Assembly: GCA_045546775.1 (NCBI GenBank)
Contig: JAZQDM010000063.1
Coordinates: 124,001-188,000, forward strand
Direction of reading: 5' to 3'
From: RGIG3002 sp045546775
GTDB lineage: Bacteria; Bacillota; Clostridia; Lachnospirales; Lachnospiraceae
Length of the DNA stretch: 64,000 bases
Part shown: piece after piece, positions 34,007 through 43,372 of the stretch
Numbering within the stretch: position 1 is the stretch's first letter
Layout of the letters: each line of letters starts with the position of its first letter
Made by a program: the position numbers and the translations under genes
The notes under the pieces: generated by a model
Database searches by the model: none
What the model was told of the DNA's origin: nothing
The model's input: only the letters and a program-made list of their open reading frames with translations

Positions 34007-34876
34007 ATGAAAGGGATTATTTTAGCAGGAGGTTCGGGAACAAGATTGTACCCGCTCACAAAAGCAATTTCAAAACAGATTATGCCGGTTTATGACAAGC
34101 CGATGATATATTACCCGCTGTCAACACTTATGTTGGCCGGAATCCGGGAGATTTTAATTATTTCCACACCCCGTGATTTGCCGGTGTTTGAAGAATTGTT
34201 CGGCACCGGAGAACAGTTGGGATTGCGTTTTGAATATGCCATTCAGGAAGAGCCCAGAGGACTTGCGGATGCGTTTATTATCGGCGCGGATTTTATCGGC
34301 GATGACAGTGTGGCACTTGTACTCGGTGACAATATTTTTTACGGACAAAGCTTTTCTAAGGTGCTTCGCAGTGCGGCGGAGAGAACAAGCGGTGCGACGA
34401 TTTTTGGTTACTACGTAAGAGACCCAAGAGAATATGGGGTAGTGGAATTTGATGAAAATGGCAAAGCACTTTCCATCGAAGAAAAACCGGAACATCCAAA
34501 GAGCAACTATGCGGTGCCGGGCTTGTATTTTTATGACAACGATGTAGTGGAAATTGCAAAAAATGTAAAACCTTCCGCCCGCGGTGAAATCGAAATTACA
34601 AGCATTAACAACGAATATTTGCGTCGCGGTACTTTGCAGGTGGAAACATTGGGACGCGGCTTTGCGTGGCTGGATACTGGCAATCACGATTCCCTTTTGG
34701 ATGCGGCGGATTTTGTGGCAGCTTTCCAGAAAAGACAGGGATTGTATATTTCCTGTATCGAAGAGATTGCGTACAAGCGCGGTTTTATCACAAAAGAACA
34801 ATTGTTAAAATTGGCGGAACCATTGATGAAAACAAACTATGGAAAATATTTGGTAGAGGTTGCGAATGGACTCTAA
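34007..34876 (+). CDS. rfbA: Glucose-1-phosphate thymidylyltransferase
   Basis: 289 residues, the usual length. Makes dTDP-glucose from glucose-1-phosphate and dTTP. The beginning LAGGSGTRLYPLTKAISKQI followed by MPVYDKPMIYYPLSTL is the nucleotide-binding and substrate signature; LVLGDNIFYG has the metal-binding Asp and EKPEHPKSN is also conserved. GGAGGAGC precedes ATG 34007. Its last 11 bp overlap the start of the second GH25 gene, so the muramidase is translationally linked to sugar-nucleotide synthesis. Confidence 0.97.
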   Translation: MKGIILAGGSGTRLYPLTKAISKQIMPVYDKPMIYYPLSTLMLAGIREILIISTPRDLPVFEELFGTGEQLGLRFEYAIQEEPRGLADAFIIGADFIGDDSVALVLGDNIFYGQSFSKVLRSAAERTSGATIFGYYVRDPREYGVVEFDENGKALSIEEKPEHPKSNYAVPGLYFYDNDVVEIAKNVKPSARGEIEITSINNEYLRRGTLQVETLGRGFAWLDTGNHDSLLDAADFVAAFQKRQGLYISCIEEIAYKRGFITKEQLLKLAEPLMKTNYGKYLVEVANGL

Positions 34877-36143
34877 ATTAAAACGAGCGGCTATCTTTGT
34901 TGCGATAGCGATGGTTCTCATGGTTGTTGGCGTGGTAGTGTATACCAATCAGGATAAGCTAAACGCACAATGGCAAAAAGAACAGGAAAGTACCCAGGCA
35001 ATGGCAGATGGAAACGCATCCGGAACTGAGGTGGAGCGCGTGAGCGGACAAATCGGAGACGACTTGTCAGCGTTTTTGTACGATGAAACGTTTTTTGATT
35101 CGGACTCTGCACTGGATGATTATCAGATAGCAGGAGACAGTAACAAGTTGTCCATTGTTGTGACGAGTATTGAGCAGGATTTGCGTGTTCAAGTTGTGGA
35201 TAACAACGGCAAGCTTGTGACCGGTGAAAGTTTTTATATTGATGTGCGAGATAACGGAGAATACAAAGACTTGGACCAGGATGGCGTCATTTATATTGCG
35301 GATTTAAAGCCGGGAGAATATTATGTGTCGCTAAATGGCATCAGTGGCTACAAAGTGCCGGAAAATGCCACAAAGGTGAAAGTAAAAGACAAGGTCGAGT
35401 ATGTGGCGATTGATGACATTTCTCTGTTGATCAAAACGGAAGCGGATATCGATGCGGAAGCGGAAGATACGGCGGTAAACAACGCAAGAGAAGAGGCAGA
35501 CGATACAGAGCAGACCGCAATCCGCAGAGACGGAGATGCCAAATTTGGTATTGATGTTTCCAAATGGAACAACGAGATTGATTGGGAAAAAGTCAAAGAG
35601 GCAGGTGTGGAATATGCGATTATCCGTGTGGGATATCGTGGTTCATCCACCGGCGCGTTAGTGGAAGATCCTTATTTTGTGACCAATATCGAAGGGGCCA
35701 TTGCAGCAGATATTCCGGTGGGTGTTTACTTCTTTACCCAGGCTACAAATGAAGTGGAAGCGGTGGAAGAAGCCAGTATGGTTATTGCACTTTGCGAGGA
35801 ATATGACTTGGATTATCCGGTGTTTATTGATACGGAAGGTGCCGGCGGGGATGGCAGAGCGGACAAGCTGGATAAAGAGACAAGGACACTTGTGTGTGAT
35901 GCATTTTGTTCGACCATGCAAAACGCGGGATACGAAGCGGGCATTTACGCAAGCTGCAATTGGTTGAATACCAACTTGGATATGGATAAATTGCAGCAAT
36001 ATATTGTGTGGCTCGCGGAATACAAAGATGTGCCTACGTATCAAGGGTATTACCAGATGTGGCAGTACAGTTCGAACGGTAGCATTGACGGCATAGAAGG
36101 CCGGGTTGATATGAATATAAGTTATTATGACGGAAAGGAATAA
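34866..36143 (+). CDS. Membrane-anchored GH25 muramidase (short form)
   Basis: 425 residues. An N-terminal membrane helix (about residues 8-28, FVAIAMVLMVVGVVVY), a spacer, a beta-domain at about 88-190 that matches the one in the 29998 protein (DLDQDGVIYIADLKPGEYYV against DEDMDGIIYQTDIVSGKYKI), and a GH25 domain from about residue 225 with GIDVSKWNNEIDW and FIDTEG. In the last motif the usual D-x-E is kept. The Big2 domains and acidic repeats of the long form are missing. ATG 34866 lies inside rfbA. It probably works on peptidoglycan while wall polymers are attached. Confidence 0.92.
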   Translation: MDSKLKRAAIFVAIAMVLMVVGVVVYTNQDKLNAQWQKEQESTQAMADGNASGTEVERVSGQIGDDLSAFLYDETFFDSDSALDDYQIAGDSNKLSIVVTSIEQDLRVQVVDNNGKLVTGESFYIDVRDNGEYKDLDQDGVIYIADLKPGEYYVSLNGISGYKVPENATKVKVKDKVEYVAIDDISLLIKTEADIDAEAEDTAVNNAREEADDTEQTAIRRDGDAKFGIDVSKWNNEIDWEKVKEAGVEYAIIRVGYRGSSTGALVEDPYFVTNIEGAIAADIPVGVYFFTQATNEVEAVEEASMVIALCEEYDLDYPVFIDTEGAGGDGRADKLDKETRTLVCDAFCSTMQNAGYEAGIYASCNWLNTNLDMDKLQQYIVWLAEYKDVPTYQGYYQMWQYSSNGSIDGIEGRVDMNISYYDGKE

Positions 36144-36147
36144 AAAA

Positions 36148-36705
36148 ATGGGAAAAATAACAGTGGAAACCTGCGAAATAGAGGGATTAAAAGTCATTAC
36201 TCCGACCGTGTTCGGCGATGAACGTGGCTATTTTATGGAATCATACAATTACAACGATTACAAAGAGGCAGGCATCGATCAGATTTTTGTCCAGGACAAC
36301 CAGTCTGCATCGAAAAAAGGCGTGTTGCGCGGTTTGCATTTTCAGATTCATTATCCGCAGGACAAGCTTGTGCGCGTAATCCGCGGAGAAGTATATGATG
36401 TGGCAGTGGATCTTCGAAAAGATTCTAAAACGTTTGGAAAATGGTATGGTGTATTGTTATCCGAGGAAAATAAAAAACAGTTTTTCATTCCGAAAAATTT
36501 TGCACACGGATTTTTGGTATTGTCCGATTATGCAGAATTTGCATACAAATGCACCGATTTCTATCATCCGAACGATGAGGGCGGGCTTTACTATGCGGAT
36601 CCTGAAATTGGCGTAGAATGGCCGATTCCGGAAGGCATGGAACTGACATTATCGGAAAAAGACAAGAACTGGGGCGGTATTAAGGAGTACCTTAAGAATG
36701 AATAA
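36148..36705 (+). CDS. rfbC: dTDP-4-dehydrorhamnose 3,5-epimerase
   Basis: 185 residues, a cupin-fold epimerase that acts on dTDP-4-keto-6-deoxyglucose. GVLRGLHFQIHYPQDKLVRV carries the catalytic His, and FAHGFLVLSDYAEFAYKCTD the conserved Tyr region. AAAGGAA before ATG 36148 sets the start; the frame is open back to 36127. No rfbD reductase lies in the window, so the last step to dTDP-rhamnose must be encoded elsewhere. The gene overlaps the ABC permease by 8 bp. Confidence 0.95.
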   Translation: MGKITVETCEIEGLKVITPTVFGDERGYFMESYNYNDYKEAGIDQIFVQDNQSASKKGVLRGLHFQIHYPQDKLVRVIRGEVYDVAVDLRKDSKTFGKWYGVLLSEENKKQFFIPKNFAHGFLVLSDYAEFAYKCTDFYHPNDEGGLYYADPEIGVEWPIPEGMELTLSEKDKNWGGIKEYLKNE

Positions 36706-37690
36706 AAAACATCTTAGCAAAAAGGCAGGAATTACATTGTTTTGTCTGGCAGGCGCAGCGTTGGCGGCAGTGATTTTGCTGCACCACAACCCGCGGGCAG
36801 ATCAGACGGAAGAACTCATAAAGAAAATCATTGCGTGCATCGTCATTGCGGCATCCTGTGGCGTGTTTGCGCGTTTTTATGACAAGATTACGGTGTTGCC
36901 GGTAGAACTTTACCAAAACCGTAGACTTATTTGGAAGCTTGCCAGAAATGACTTTAAGAAACGTTATGCAGGCTCCTATATGGGTATGGTTTGGGCTATG
37001 GTACAGCCGGTTGTAACGGTCGTTATGTACTGGCTTGTTTTTGAAAAAGTATTCGGAAACCGAAGCGAGATGCTTGCCGGAAATTTGGAAGTGCCGTATG
37101 TGCTTTATTTGACGGCGGGTCTTGTGCCGTGGTTCTTCTTTTCGGAAGGTTTTACAAACGGAACAAGTGCGCTCATTGAATACAATTATCTTGTGAAAAA
37201 GGTAGTATTCAAAATCAGTATTTTGCCCATTATCAAAGTGATTGCGGCGGTGTTTATCCACGTATTTTTCCTTGCGGTTATGCTTATTCTTGCAATTGCA
37301 TATGGGTATTATCCGACAATTTATACGATACAGCTTTTGTACTACAGCATATGTACGTTTGTGTTTGTGCTGGCGCTCAGTTATATGACTTGTGCGGTTG
37401 TTGTATTTTTCCGGGATTTGCAGCAGATTATTAACATCGGTTTGCAAATCGGAATGTGGGCTACACCGATTATGTGGAATATCAGCAAAGCAGGCGATTA
37501 TCAGCTTTTGTTTAAGCTCAATCCGATGACGTATATTGTAAACGGATATCGCAGTGCTATTTTTGAACAGCAGTGGTTTTTTGAAGATTTTTATTCCACC
37601 ACGTATTTTTGGATTGTGACGGTATTGTTGTTTACCATCGGTGCAATTTTGTTTAAACGATTGAAACCACATTTTGCAGATGTATTATAA
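36698..37690 (+). CDS. Polysaccharide ABC transporter permease (Wzm/TagG type)
   Basis: 330 residues. Residues of about 80-330 form the ABC-2 permease with six helices: LIWKLARNDFKKRYAGSYMG followed by MVWAMVQPVV is the typical amphipathic start, and FSEGFTNGTSALIEYNYLVK is conserved in the family. An additional N-terminal region of about 75 residues contains two more hydrophobic segments (ITLFCLAGAALAAVILL; IIACIVIAASCGVFA), which Wzm and TagG proteins usually lack. AAGGAG lies before ATG 36698. The ATPase follows in 11 bp. Together they export a lipid-linked glycan. Confidence 0.93.
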   Translation: MNKKHLSKKAGITLFCLAGAALAAVILLHHNPRADQTEELIKKIIACIVIAASCGVFARFYDKITVLPVELYQNRRLIWKLARNDFKKRYAGSYMGMVWAMVQPVVTVVMYWLVFEKVFGNRSEMLAGNLEVPYVLYLTAGLVPWFFFSEGFTNGTSALIEYNYLVKKVVFKISILPIIKVIAAVFIHVFFLAVMLILAIAYGYYPTIYTIQLLYYSICTFVFVLALSYMTCAVVVFFRDLQQIINIGLQIGMWATPIMWNISKAGDYQLLFKLNPMTYIVNGYRSAIFEQQWFFEDFYSTTYFWIVTVLLFTIGAILFKRLKPHFADVL

Positions 37691-37701
37691 AGGAGACTGG
37701 A

Positions 37702-39006
37702 ATGGAAGAAAGACAGGTTGCCATCCGGGTAAAAGACGTAAAAAAAGTATATAAATTGTATAACAAGCCTTCGGACCGAATGAAGGAAGCGCTTGGCCTT
37801 AGCGGAAAAAAGAAAAAATATAAAGAGCACTATGCATTGAACGATGTAGATTTGACGGTTTATCAAGGAGAGTCCGTTGGTATCATCGGAACAAACGGGT
37901 CCGGAAAATCAACTATTCTCAAAATTATTACAGGTGTTGTGAGTCCTACTGCCGGCGAAGTGCAGGTAAACGGCCGCATTTCCGCGCTTTTGGAGCTTGG
38001 TGCCGGATTTAATATGGAGTACAACGGCATCGAAAACATTTACTTAAATGGTACAATGATTGGCTTTTCCGAGAAGGAAATCAGTGAAAAATTGCAGGAT
38101 ATTTTGGATTTTGCGGACATCGGTGATTATGTGTATCAACCGGTAAAAACGTATTCCAGCGGTATGTTTGTACGTCTTGCATTTGCGGTTGCGATTAACA
38201 TTGAGCCGGAAATTTTGATTGTGGATGAGGCACTTTCTGTAGGTGACGTATTTTTCCAGGCAAAGTGCTATCACAAGTTTGAAGAGTTCAAAAAGCAAGG
38301 CAAAACGATTGTGTTTGTAAGTCATGATCTGAGCAGTATCAGCAAATATTGTGACAGAGTCATTCTTTTGAACAAAGGCGTGAAACTTGGCGAAGGCGAG
38401 CCGAAAGATATGATTGATGCATACAAGCGGGTGCTTGTAGGGCAGTATGAAGTGCCGGAAAGTGATGACAACAATCTGCTTTCCAACGAAGAACTTCAAA
38501 AGGCTGCAGCGGACAGCGCAGATGGGCTGAACAGACAGGGAACAAATCCGCAGCTGTTGGAGTATGGAAACGGAAAAGCGAAAATCACACAGATTTATAT
38601 GACGGATGAAAAGAATCTCCGCACGACGGCTGTGCTGAAAGGCGGACAGTTTTCCATCCATATGCGCGTAAAATTTGAAGAAGACATACAGTCCCCCATC
38701 TTTGCCTTTACAATTAAAAATATCAAAGGCGTGGAAATTTGCGGAACCAATTCCATGGTGGAAAAAGCCTTTTTGGATTCCGTCAAAGCCGGGGAAGAAA
38801 AGGATATTACTTTTACACAGACGATGGACTTGCAAGGTGGCGAATACTTAGTGTCATTTGGGCTGACCGGATTTGAGGGCGATGAATTTGTGGTATATCA
38901 CAGATTGTACGATGCTTTGAATATTACCGTTATTTCGGACAAAGACACGGTAGGCTATTATGATATGAATTCCAAAGTGGAGATTTGCGAAGTCACAAAG
39001 AGTTAG
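37702..39006 (+). CDS. Polysaccharide ABC transporter ATPase with C-terminal Wzt-like domain
   Basis: 434 residues. Residues 1-250 are an ABC ATPase of the Wzt/TagH group: GIIGTNGSGKSTILKII (Walker A), YSSGMFVRLAFAVAI (signature) and EILIVDEALSVGDVFFQ (Walker B). Residues of about 285-434 are a beta-rich domain resembling the carbohydrate-binding Wzt C-terminal domain (QFSIHMRVKFEEDIQSPIFA, then FTIKN). In E. coli O8/O9a that domain recognises the chemically capped chain end. A methyltransferase-kinase fusion gene follows in 27 bp, which fits such recognition. Confidence 0.93.
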   Translation: MEERQVAIRVKDVKKVYKLYNKPSDRMKEALGLSGKKKKYKEHYALNDVDLTVYQGESVGIIGTNGSGKSTILKIITGVVSPTAGEVQVNGRISALLELGAGFNMEYNGIENIYLNGTMIGFSEKEISEKLQDILDFADIGDYVYQPVKTYSSGMFVRLAFAVAINIEPEILIVDEALSVGDVFFQAKCYHKFEEFKKQGKTIVFVSHDLSSISKYCDRVILLNKGVKLGEGEPKDMIDAYKRVLVGQYEVPESDDNNLLSNEELQKAAADSADGLNRQGTNPQLLEYGNGKAKITQIYMTDEKNLRTTAVLKGGQFSIHMRVKFEEDIQSPIFAFTIKNIKGVEICGTNSMVEKAFLDSVKAGEEKDITFTQTMDLQGGEYLVSFGLTGFEGDEFVVYHRLYDALNITVISDKDTVGYYDMNSKVEICEVTKS

Positions 39007-39033
39007 TGTGAACAGAAAGGCATAGTTAATAAG

Positions 39034-41142
39034 ATGACAGAAAAAATCGGTAAGATTACGCTGGATTATACGTATTATCCGGGTGAAGATTTATATAGTG
39101 ACGGAGACATCGAAGAGGAAATGCTCTCGATTGTGAAAGAGCATGAGGAAAAAGAGTTTACGCGTATTATTGAAGAGCGCGGAAGCTGGCCTATTTTTTA
39201 TCATTTGTCGCCTCTTCGCGAAAATATTGTAGAATGGGTGCCGCTTAACAAAGATATGAAAGTGCTGGAAGTGGGAAGCGGTTGCGGTGCCATTACAGGT
39301 GCACTTGCAAGAAAAGCCGGAAGCGTGACTTGTATTGAACTTTCCAAACGCCGCAGTATGATCAATGCATACCGCCACAAAGACTGTGACAATGTATGCA
39401 TTCAGGTCGGTAATTTCCAGGACATTGAAAAGACGTTGGACAATGATTATGATTTTATATTCTTAATCGGCGTGTTTGAGTATGCGCAAGGTTACATCGG
39501 CACGGATGAGCCCTATGTGAAATTCATGGAAATTTTGCGCAAGCATTTGAAAGGCGGCGGAAGAGACGGTCGTCTTATCATTGCCATTGAAAATAAATTT
39601 GGCTTAAAGTACTGGGCAGGTTGTAGAGAAGACCATCAGGGCTTGTATTTTAGCGGTTTGGAAGATTATCCGCAGGATACCGGTGTGCGCACGTTTACAA
39701 GAGGCGGATTAGAAAAGATTTGTGCGGCAAACGGCTGCAGAGAATACAGTTTTTATTATCCGTACCCGGATTATAAATTCCCCACAAGTATTTATTCGGA
39801 TGACTACTTACCTCATGTGGGTGAACTCTGTACCAATGTGCGGAACTTTGACAGAAGCAGACTGCTTTTGTTTGATGAAAAAAATGTGTTTGATACGATT
39901 ATAAAGGAAGGTATGTTCCCACACTATTCCAACTCTTATTTTTTGGTAGTGGGAAAAGAACTTCCGGTGAAATTTTCCAAGTATTCCAATGACCGTACGC
40001 CGGAATACACGATTTGTACAGATATCCGTAATCCGGAAAGCGGCATGGAACGAATCGGTGCGTTGAGTGGTGGCGATACGGTTAAGTTTGTTGTGGAAAA
40101 ACGAGGGCTTGGGGAAGCTTCAGAAGCGCATATCCAGGCGATAAAAGAAGCCTATGACAAGCTGGAAGCACGTTACGATGGCGGAGAAATTTCCATTAAC
40201 CGTTGTATGGTGAATCCGAAGGGCACACTTTCTTTTGAATTTGTGGAAGGAAAAACGCTGGAAGAGATGTTTGATGCACTGTTGGATAAGCAGGATTTGG
40301 AAGGTTTTGAAGCACTTTTTCGCAAATATATGGAGCGTGTCCGCTACAATACCGGCGTAGCGTTTACGGCTTATGACATGATTTTCCCCAATATACTTGT
40401 AAATGGCGATAAATGGACTGCCATTGATTATGAGTGGAATGTGGAAGAAGAGGTATCGATAGAGCGCATGGCATACCGCGCCTTGTACTGCTACAGACTT
40501 GGTGCTGCAAAACGTGCGGAAATTGTAGAAAAAATGCAAAATGAAGTGCTGCACGTAAGCGAGGAAGACAAGCACTGGGTGGAAGAAAAAGAGCGTCAGA
40601 TGCAGGCGATGATTGCCGGAAAACGCAAAAGCATGGGAGAAATCCGTAATTTGATTGGCAATCCGGTGTACAATCCGCTTGGACTTGCAGTGGAAAATGC
40701 ACCAAAAACGGTTATGAATATGGTGCAGATATATACAGACACCGGAAACGGTTTTTCCGAGGCAGAATCTTTCTTTTTGAAGGACAAAAAAGGCGCGCAG
40801 CAGTTTGATACGGAAACAGGAAAAGAATCAGTTTCTTTTGCACTGCATTTCGAACGCGGCATCAAAGCGGTGCGTATTGACCCGGAAAACGATCCGTGTA
40901 TTGTATCGGTGGAAAAGGCGCTGTGGAACGGCAAACCATTGTCACTTGCAGAGAGAGGACGATTGGGAACCTTTTTTACAAACGGAAAAAGCATCCAAAA
41001 TGGGGTGTTTGCATTTGGAAAGGAAGATCCGAATTTGACGTTTTTATTAAAAAACATGCCAATGAAGGATGATAACATTTTGGAAATAAGCATGAATGTA
41101 GCTTCTCTTCCTGCGGCGATTGCCGGAAAGTTTGCAGATTAA
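39034..41142 (+). CDS. Methyltransferase-kinase fusion, candidate glycan chain terminator (WbdD-like architecture)
   Basis: 702 residues. A class I SAM methyltransferase occupies about residues 1-300, with MKVLEVGSGCGAITGALARK binding SAM. From about 340 to 500 an APH/kinase-like fold follows: FEFVEGKTLEEMF, then AYDMIFPNILVNGDKWTAID ending in YEW. The D-x4-N spacing equals the protein-kinase catalytic loop, and the DYE stands for the Mg-binding DFG. Residues of about 545-702 form a third, unassigned, probably beta-rich domain. In Gram-negative WbdD the same order methyltransferase-kinase caps the chain for the ABC exporter. That role here is inferred. Confidence 0.78.
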   Translation: MTEKIGKITLDYTYYPGEDLYSDGDIEEEMLSIVKEHEEKEFTRIIEERGSWPIFYHLSPLRENIVEWVPLNKDMKVLEVGSGCGAITGALARKAGSVTCIELSKRRSMINAYRHKDCDNVCIQVGNFQDIEKTLDNDYDFIFLIGVFEYAQGYIGTDEPYVKFMEILRKHLKGGGRDGRLIIAIENKFGLKYWAGCREDHQGLYFSGLEDYPQDTGVRTFTRGGLEKICAANGCREYSFYYPYPDYKFPTSIYSDDYLPHVGELCTNVRNFDRSRLLLFDEKNVFDTIIKEGMFPHYSNSYFLVVGKELPVKFSKYSNDRTPEYTICTDIRNPESGMERIGALSGGDTVKFVVEKRGLGEASEAHIQAIKEAYDKLEARYDGGEISINRCMVNPKGTLSFEFVEGKTLEEMFDALLDKQDLEGFEALFRKYMERVRYNTGVAFTAYDMIFPNILVNGDKWTAIDYEWNVEEEVSIERMAYRALYCYRLGAAKRAEIVEKMQNEVLHVSEEDKHWVEEKERQMQAMIAGKRKSMGEIRNLIGNPVYNPLGLAVENAPKTVMNMVQIYTDTGNGFSEAESFFLKDKKGAQQFDTETGKESVSFALHFERGIKAVRIDPENDPCIVSVEKALWNGKPLSLAERGRLGTFFTNGKSIQNGVFAFGKEDPNLTFLLKNMPMKDDNILEISMNVASLPAAIAGKFAD

Positions 41143-41187
41143 ACACAATCATACACAATCATACCTAGACAGGAAAGGCGGAAAACT

Positions 41188-43344
41188 TTGGCGCAGTACG
41201 ATTTTACCAATTATTACAGACAGGCATATTGGGACATAAAAGAAAAAAACGTAAGTCTGGCATGCGATACAGCGTCCAAAGAACAGGCTGTGCTTGAACT
41301 GCGTCAAAAATATGAGCGTATCGCGGGAAATCCCGTGATACGCCTTTTGCGTGGCGTGAAAAAAATTCCGGCAAAACTGGCAGATAAAAAGGCAGATTAT
41401 GCGCAGGAAAGTCCGTGCCCGGAGCAGTCCATGAGTGTGAAACAATATGAAAAGGAAGTTTTGTTGCAAAAGAATCCATATATGGGATGGATTATGCAAC
41501 ATGAATCAGAATTACGGATAAAAGAAGCCGAAAACACAAAGATAGTCAAATATAACGAGTGTAATGGCAAGTTTACACTTGCAAATATAAAAGAAACATA
41601 TGTTATTTTTTGCTCTGAAAGAGGGCGTATGAGTGACAATACACAGGCGATTGTGGAACAGTATTTTGAAGCCCATCCGGAAACGGAAATATTGTACGGA
41701 GCAGAAGATGAATGGAATATGGAAAAACAAGAAGGTGATATGCGGGAAAACCCATGGTTTAAACCTGTTTTCTCACCGGAAACATTACTGTCGTTTTTTT
41801 ATTTTGGAAGTTTATTTGCGATACGTCGCGAGGCGTTTGAAACAATCAAATGGCTGGGAAGCGATAACGGAAAAGTGAATGTATATGATTTTGTTTTGAA
41901 AGCGACAGAAAAGATGGACGCACAAAAAGTTGCGGCGCTGGATGCAGTACTTTTTCATAGAGAAAAGAACACGAAAGGCGTATGGGGCTTTGAAAAAGAA
42001 TTTTCCAAAATGAAGACCGATATTATGAGAAGCAGAGGATATAATGCTTATGCGGAAGAGACGAACGTGCCGGGAGTGTATAGTATCCGTGTGGAGTGTG
42101 ATGATAAAATATCAATCGTTATTTTATCGAAAGATAACCCGGAATTGCTCTCAAGATGCATTTCTTCTATTCGGGAAAAGACAGACTATGACAATTATGA
42201 AATCATTGTTGTAGATAATGGCAGCCATGAAGCGAATCGCGTAAAAGTGGAAGCATTAAGCCAAAAGATGGCATTTATATATATATGTGAGCCGATGGAC
42301 TTCAATTTTTCAAAGATGTGCAATATCGGCGCAAACCATGCAAAGGGAAAATATCTACTGTTATTAAATGATGACGTAGAGGTGATAGAGGCCGGATGGC
42401 TTCGCAGAATGGCCGGTCAGGCTTCGGTGGAAGGAGTCGGAGCAGTGGGGGCAAAATTGTGGTATCCGGATAGTATTGCGATTCAGCATGCCGGTATTAC
42501 TAATTTGCGCATAGGTCCGGCGCACAAGCTTGTCACTTCAAAAGATGACAAGATGTATTATGACGGAAGAAATTATTTTAATTTCAATTGTCTTGCTGTT
42601 ACCGGTGCGTGCCTTATGGTAAAAAAAGAGTTGTATGAAGAAGTCGGCGGTTTAGACCCGTCCATGCCGATTGCGTACAACGATGTGGAATTTTGTTTTG
42701 CCTTACATAAAAAAGGGTATCGGAACGTGTTGAGAAATGATTGCATTTTGTTGCATCATGAATCTTTAAGCCGGGGCTTAGATGAAGAGACAAAAGAAAA
42801 AGCAGACCGGCTTCTTGCAGAGAGAAAACGTTTGTATGAAAAATATCCCCGGTACGAAGGCTGGGACGGATATTACAGCCCTTATTTGGTGCAGGATTCT
42901 CCTTTGTATGAATGCGGTGTGACCAAGGCAAATGTGAGTGTAACAAAACCGATTGCGCCGTTTCAAAATAAGAGCAAAGCAAAATTGTTATCCGATAAAG
43001 CAATCTGTTCTAATGTAGAAAGCGTTTTATTGGAAAACAATGTGTTGAAGATGCGCGGATGGAGCATATTAAAAAATGCGGATAACTGCCATTACAAGAA
43101 GCGGTTTTTCTTGCGCGGCTTGCGTAATAAAAATGTATACGTAGCGGAAACGCAACGGTGTCTGCGGGAAGATGTGGCAAAAGTTTTTGACACACAAGTG
43201 CGTATCGAGCTTTCCGGAATGGAGACGGAAGCAATGGTAAAGACGATTCCGGAAGACCTTTACGAAATCGGTGTAGTGTATGAAGATATGCTCTCCGATA
43301 ACGCATATTATTGCATGACAAAAAACACGATTGAAATAAAATAA
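41188..43344 (+). CDS. Large GT2 glycosyltransferase, two GT-A-like modules
   Basis: 718 residues. Residues of about 120-280 look like a diverged GT module (YVIFCSERGRMSDNTQAIVE; YGAEDEWNMEK in place of a DxD motif). A well-kept GT2 module starts at about 305: ISIVILSKDNPELLSRCISS, IIVVDNGSHE, LLLLNDDVEVIEAGW (DD metal site) and YNDVEFCFALHKKGYRN. A tail of about 150 residues follows. It starts with TTG 41188 behind AGGAAAGGCGG; no nearby ATG fits better. It is the first of three related genes (43373 and 47352), probably adding successive sugars to the exported chain. Confidence 0.85.
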   Translation: MAQYDFTNYYRQAYWDIKEKNVSLACDTASKEQAVLELRQKYERIAGNPVIRLLRGVKKIPAKLADKKADYAQESPCPEQSMSVKQYEKEVLLQKNPYMGWIMQHESELRIKEAENTKIVKYNECNGKFTLANIKETYVIFCSERGRMSDNTQAIVEQYFEAHPETEILYGAEDEWNMEKQEGDMRENPWFKPVFSPETLLSFFYFGSLFAIRREAFETIKWLGSDNGKVNVYDFVLKATEKMDAQKVAALDAVLFHREKNTKGVWGFEKEFSKMKTDIMRSRGYNAYAEETNVPGVYSIRVECDDKISIVILSKDNPELLSRCISSIREKTDYDNYEIIVVDNGSHEANRVKVEALSQKMAFIYICEPMDFNFSKMCNIGANHAKGKYLLLLNDDVEVIEAGWLRRMAGQASVEGVGAVGAKLWYPDSIAIQHAGITNLRIGPAHKLVTSKDDKMYYDGRNYFNFNCLAVTGACLMVKKELYEEVGGLDPSMPIAYNDVEFCFALHKKGYRNVLRNDCILLHHESLSRGLDEETKEKADRLLAERKRLYEKYPRYEGWDGYYSPYLVQDSPLYECGVTKANVSVTKPIAPFQNKSKAKLLSDKAICSNVESVLLENNVLKMRGWSILKNADNCHYKKRFFLRGLRNKNVYVAETQRCLREDVAKVFDTQVRIELSGMETEAMVKTIPEDLYEIGVVYEDMLSDNAYYCMTKNTIEIK

Positions 43345-43372
43345 CAAATGTTATAAAAGGAAATATATCATT

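Noticed and set aside
36692..37672. Minus-strand frame of 326 codons over the ABC permease
   Set aside because: It has no family features and lies exactly under a well-supported permease.
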